From positions 4,725,546 to 4,789,545 of the forward strand of contig JANVCC010000270.1 of the NCBI GenBank assembly GCA_025345505.1: a DNA stretch of 64,000 nt. The letters are read 5' to 3'. Under the pieces are notes generated by a model. It searched no databases. It was not told the DNA's origin and was given only the letters and a program-made list of their open reading frames with translations. Positions 60,816 through 64,000 of the stretch are shown piece by piece; position 1 is the first letter of the stretch, and the number at the start of each line of letters is the position of its first letter. A program made the translations under genes and the position numbers. The DNA comes from Todiramphus chloris collaris. Lineage: Eukaryota; Chordata; Aves; Coraciiformes; Alcedinidae.

Positions 60816-60887
60816 TGAGGGCACTTGGGTTACGTGCGAGTGCCACGGCTGTTGGGAGCTGGGACGCTGCGATGGGCTCAGAGGGCC

Positions 60888-60962
60888 TGTGTGGAGAGCC
60901 AGCGTTCAGGCTGTGGACAGTCCGTGTGTGGAGAGCCAGCGTTCAGTCTTTGGATGATCTGT
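60888..60962 (+). repeat. 37-bp tandem duplication
   Basis: GTGGAGAGCCAGCGTTCAG occurs at 60891 and again at 60928. The rest of the second unit has diverged (GCTGTGGACAGT against TCTTTGGATGAT). It lies about 75 bases beyond the CR1 3' end. Confidence 0.88.
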
Positions 60963-63380
60963 GTTCGTGGCTGGGCACGGAAAGGAGGAGCTCGTGTGGC
61001 GTGTGTCACTGGGTTTACTCTGCAGCTGGGCCTTTATTATTTTTTTCCTCCTGTTTTTTGTTCTTTTGTCTTGCTGTGTGTGAGAGAGGCTGTGGTGTGT
61101 GATATATGAACGCTAACCTGGGTCATCTCTTAACTTAGTTCAGGACTTCAAAAGCAACTGTGGTTACTACTTGAGAGCAGAGCTGTTCACCTGTCAACAA
61201 AAGCGGATAAACTGCCTGTACAGACCTCAGACAGAGCACCCAGAAGCTTCACCCTTGGGGAAGGAGCCTGCTGTGAAACTCCGTGAGGGGTTGGCCTCAC
61301 CCAGCTAGTGCTGCGGTACTGGTGTCCCATCGTGCTGTTTCTGGCCCAGTTTCTGTGCTCTAGGGTCCCAGAGGAAGTTCTCAGCAGGGTTGTACCTTAC
61401 GGGGGCGAACAGTTGGAAATGAAGGGTGAGGCAGTGGCAGGACCATGTTGCCCTTTCTGTGGCTTGGCTTCCAGATGTCCAGGGAGGCCTGAAGATGAAC
61501 AAGGAGATTCAGAGGAGTTCTGGAAGGGTGGGAAAAGGAACAATCATTACTGTAAAAGCTCAGGGCAGTGTGTATGCTTGTTCCTCCAGTTAGACCTCTC
61601 AGCTGGGCCATGAAGTAGTTCCACTCCCATTTACCCACATCACTCCAAAAAACTGTTAATATTAGTCCTCTTAACAGCTGCTTTCTGCAGAAAGAATTAT
61701 TTCTAGAGCTGATTCTTTATCAATGCATTTTGGTGGCCCTAATAGTGGCATCCCTCCAGGAGTGAGGGGGAGAGGGAAGACTCGGTCTCATTTTAGATAG
61801 ATGTAGAAAGTTGTTTTGGTAGCTTGGTTAAATTAAGCCAAGTTTAGTGGTTTGCTCCTAGGACTTGTTCTCAGAATACACCATGATGGGGTTTTTGGAA
61901 CAGCTTCAGCTGAAGTTGTGGATGTGAATTAATTAAGAGCGGCACGCATTGCATATTGTCCAGTGGAATTTGTTTTTCTGTGTCTTCTGTCATGCTTAAG
62001 GTGCCTCAAATGCTTTAAAGTGCCAAGTTCACCTATAACAGTGCTGGGGCTCTGTAGAGAAGCATAACTCTCCTTCTGGGTGCATCAGACCAAACTCCTG
62101 ACAGGTGGTTCTCCTGACTGGAGCAGGAGGAATACTGGTTGTGATGTTGGTATTACCCCTGCTATTTTTTAAAAAGCTTTTGCGACAGGCTCCTTATTTT
62201 TGGCAGCCTGGATTTTGCTGCTTGATCCTTCATTTATAACTGTCAATGCAGCGTAAACAGAATGATGAAGAATTGCAGGGCACTTTATTCGCGACCTGTT
62301 GTTTAAACCTCACTGTTGCATTTCTAGCCCTGGTTATTTAACATCGTGACATGCTGCACTGAAAAGCTGGTGGCCCTTGATTTCCTGAAACATAACCAGA
62401 GTTTCCTTTTTGTGAGCATGCAAAAGCACATCGTAGCAAAGCAGGTAAACTGGATTTCAGCTGAAGGTGGTAGGATCCTCTTGATTTGTGTGCAAAATAA
62501 GGGTTCCATTAGTTGTCTGCAGACCTCTGGAGGAGAGCAAGTGCCTTGTGTCACTCAAAACCAATTCCTTTCAGCTGGCTGCAGAGAAGTATGGATAGCA
62601 TCCAACATACAGACGTCCCCGAGTCCAAGGATTATAATGGAAATGCTGATGACCACTCAGTATAGAGATATTAGCAAGTATTTATATAACTCAGAGTTGT
62701 TGACTACTGTAGACATGTTGTTTTAGGCCCTGTTCCCATTGGCGTTTCTCCTGTTGACTTTCGGAGGGTTGGGATCAAACCCCTTTGGCATAAATCTGGA
62801 GTGAAGTTAATTAAGACTGAAAGGAGCGTGGACGTCCTGAAATGGGTCTCCAGTTTTGGAGAGGAGAACAGTGGAAATAACTGACCTGGACAACGATTAC
62901 TGAAGTACTTTATGGCTTGATGAAGCCATATGCTGAAAATAAAGCTTTCCCTGAGTTACTTGGGATATTTCATTTTGATCTCTGCGGTGTTGCCTGTTAA
63001 TGGAAGACTCGGCGTGGTTTTTGTGCATTCCTCATAAAGCTGTTCTTTGACATGGAGAAAAATGATTAGCATGCCCTTTTCTGTATCCAGCAATAGACAA
63101 TCATTCTGTGAAAGCTTCTCCAAAACTTTGGCAGCTTGGTAGGAAGGAATGGCAGTTCAGTGGCAGTTTGGTGCCTTCTCAGCTCTGCAGCTCTGATGTA
63201 TGTTGCTTTTAAAGATATAATAAAAATACCCCTTATAGCCAAAGGTACATAACCACAGTCTAGATAATTACAAAAGAGACTCAAGTAAGTACTGAAACAG
63301 GAAAAAAAAAAGCAAAAAAGAAAGATTCTTTTTAAGAGCAGTAGAAATGATAAAGAAAAGAATTACTATTCCATAAATAT

Positions 63381-63397
63381 TAAAAAAAAAAAAAAAT
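63381..63397. repeat. Poly(A) tract
   Basis: An A run of about 14 flanked by TATT and TAAACC. Simple repeat, with another A-rich run about 70 bases to the left (63301-63320). Confidence 0.85.
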
Positions 63398-64000
63398 AAA
63401 CCCCAAAACCACTCCCTGGTTTGTTACATGTTAAAGGTGCTATCAGTTAGGAAATACATGTGAAACAAAAGTCTTAACTACTACAAGTTCGGTTGATATT
63501 CAGGGCTCATTTCTGCTCCAGAAAAAGAATCAATGTGTAGCTTTGCTAAATACAACAAAAGGCAATTTGGGGAAACGTGTGAGTACTGCTAGAAAAGCTG
63601 AACAATACATCTTTATGTAAAATCGCATGCAACTGGTCTAAGTGCTGTTCTGTCACAGCCAGGGCTGCTGAAATTGTAAGCAGGTAGCAAAAATTTACTG
63701 TTTCATATTTCACGGATAATAATTGTTCTGAATGATTTAAATAGCACAGGAAACATAGTGTCACAAACTTGACATTTCAGTATTAATATTGATACTGAAA
63801 CAGTCTCACCACAAAGAATGCCAGGACTGCAGGAGGAAGGGCAGCATTTTGAGCAGATAAAGACAGAAGAGTTTTAAAACCCTTGAGACAGGGTGAAAAA
63901 ATGCCATATGAAAATCTTTCAAGACTGGACGTTTTATGTGCGGTTTTGGGAACGTCCCTATACAGCCAGAGTTGGAAGCAAAGGGATGGTTCTTTAGCAT

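Larger units (their letters stand above)
60816..64000. other. Non-coding stretch to window end
   Basis: No recognised gene or element beyond a 37-bp tandem duplication near its left end and A-rich tracts near 63301 and 63381. Reading frames reach 126 codons (62346-62726) without known domains. Composition becomes AT-rich after about 61600. Confidence 0.55.

Overview
This is vertebrate nuclear DNA, almost certainly from a bird. The evidence is several CR1 LINE copies ending in the octamer-type 3' tail (ATTCTRTG) typical of avian CR1, a solo LTR of a kind common in bird genomes, sparse short repeats, isolated CpG islands in an otherwise AT-leaning background, and two assembly gaps (400 N at 42786-43185 and 10 N at 55704-55713). 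Nothing is bacterial: there are no operons, ribosome binding sites or densely packed reading frames.

The window is mostly non-coding, and I recognise no protein-coding host gene with confidence. Its strongest gene-related landmark is a large CpG island at about 42640-43790. It is interrupted by the 400-N gap and has a good splice donor (GTAAGT) at 42765, as expected for a promoter and first exon, probably of a gene reading left to right. A smaller CpG island at about 15690-16330 has CCAAT-box and TATA-like elements at its right edge. Four exon-like segments bounded by plausible splice sites (7266-7331, 18215-18279, 41857-41980, 48836-48956) are listed at low confidence; none matches a protein I know.

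Layout by region. 1-1350: no recognised feature. 1350-2775: a CR1 3' end (+) abutting a decayed CR1 ORF2 relic (-). 2776-15690: non-coding, simple repeats. 15690-16330: CpG island. 16330-32576: non-coding, with three ancient MIR-type SINE relics (about 16950, 23055 and 30458). 32577-33128: solo endogenous retroviral LTR (+). 33129-42640: non-coding, one further MIR-like relic (about 34936). 42640-43790: main CpG island and gap. 43790-54980: non-coding, with a small CpG-dense patch, a 23-bp tandem repeat and a diverged 49-bp direct repeat pair. 54982-55320: CR1 (-). 55647-55834: 43-bp minisatellite containing the 10-N gap. 55835-59540: non-coding. 59540-60815: two CR1 copies with facing 5' ends around a CpG-rich spacer. 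60816-64000: non-coding.

I did not find a convincing undescribed system. The observations most worth checking are the gapped CpG-island promoter, the gapped minisatellite, the diverged direct repeat pair and the candidate exons.
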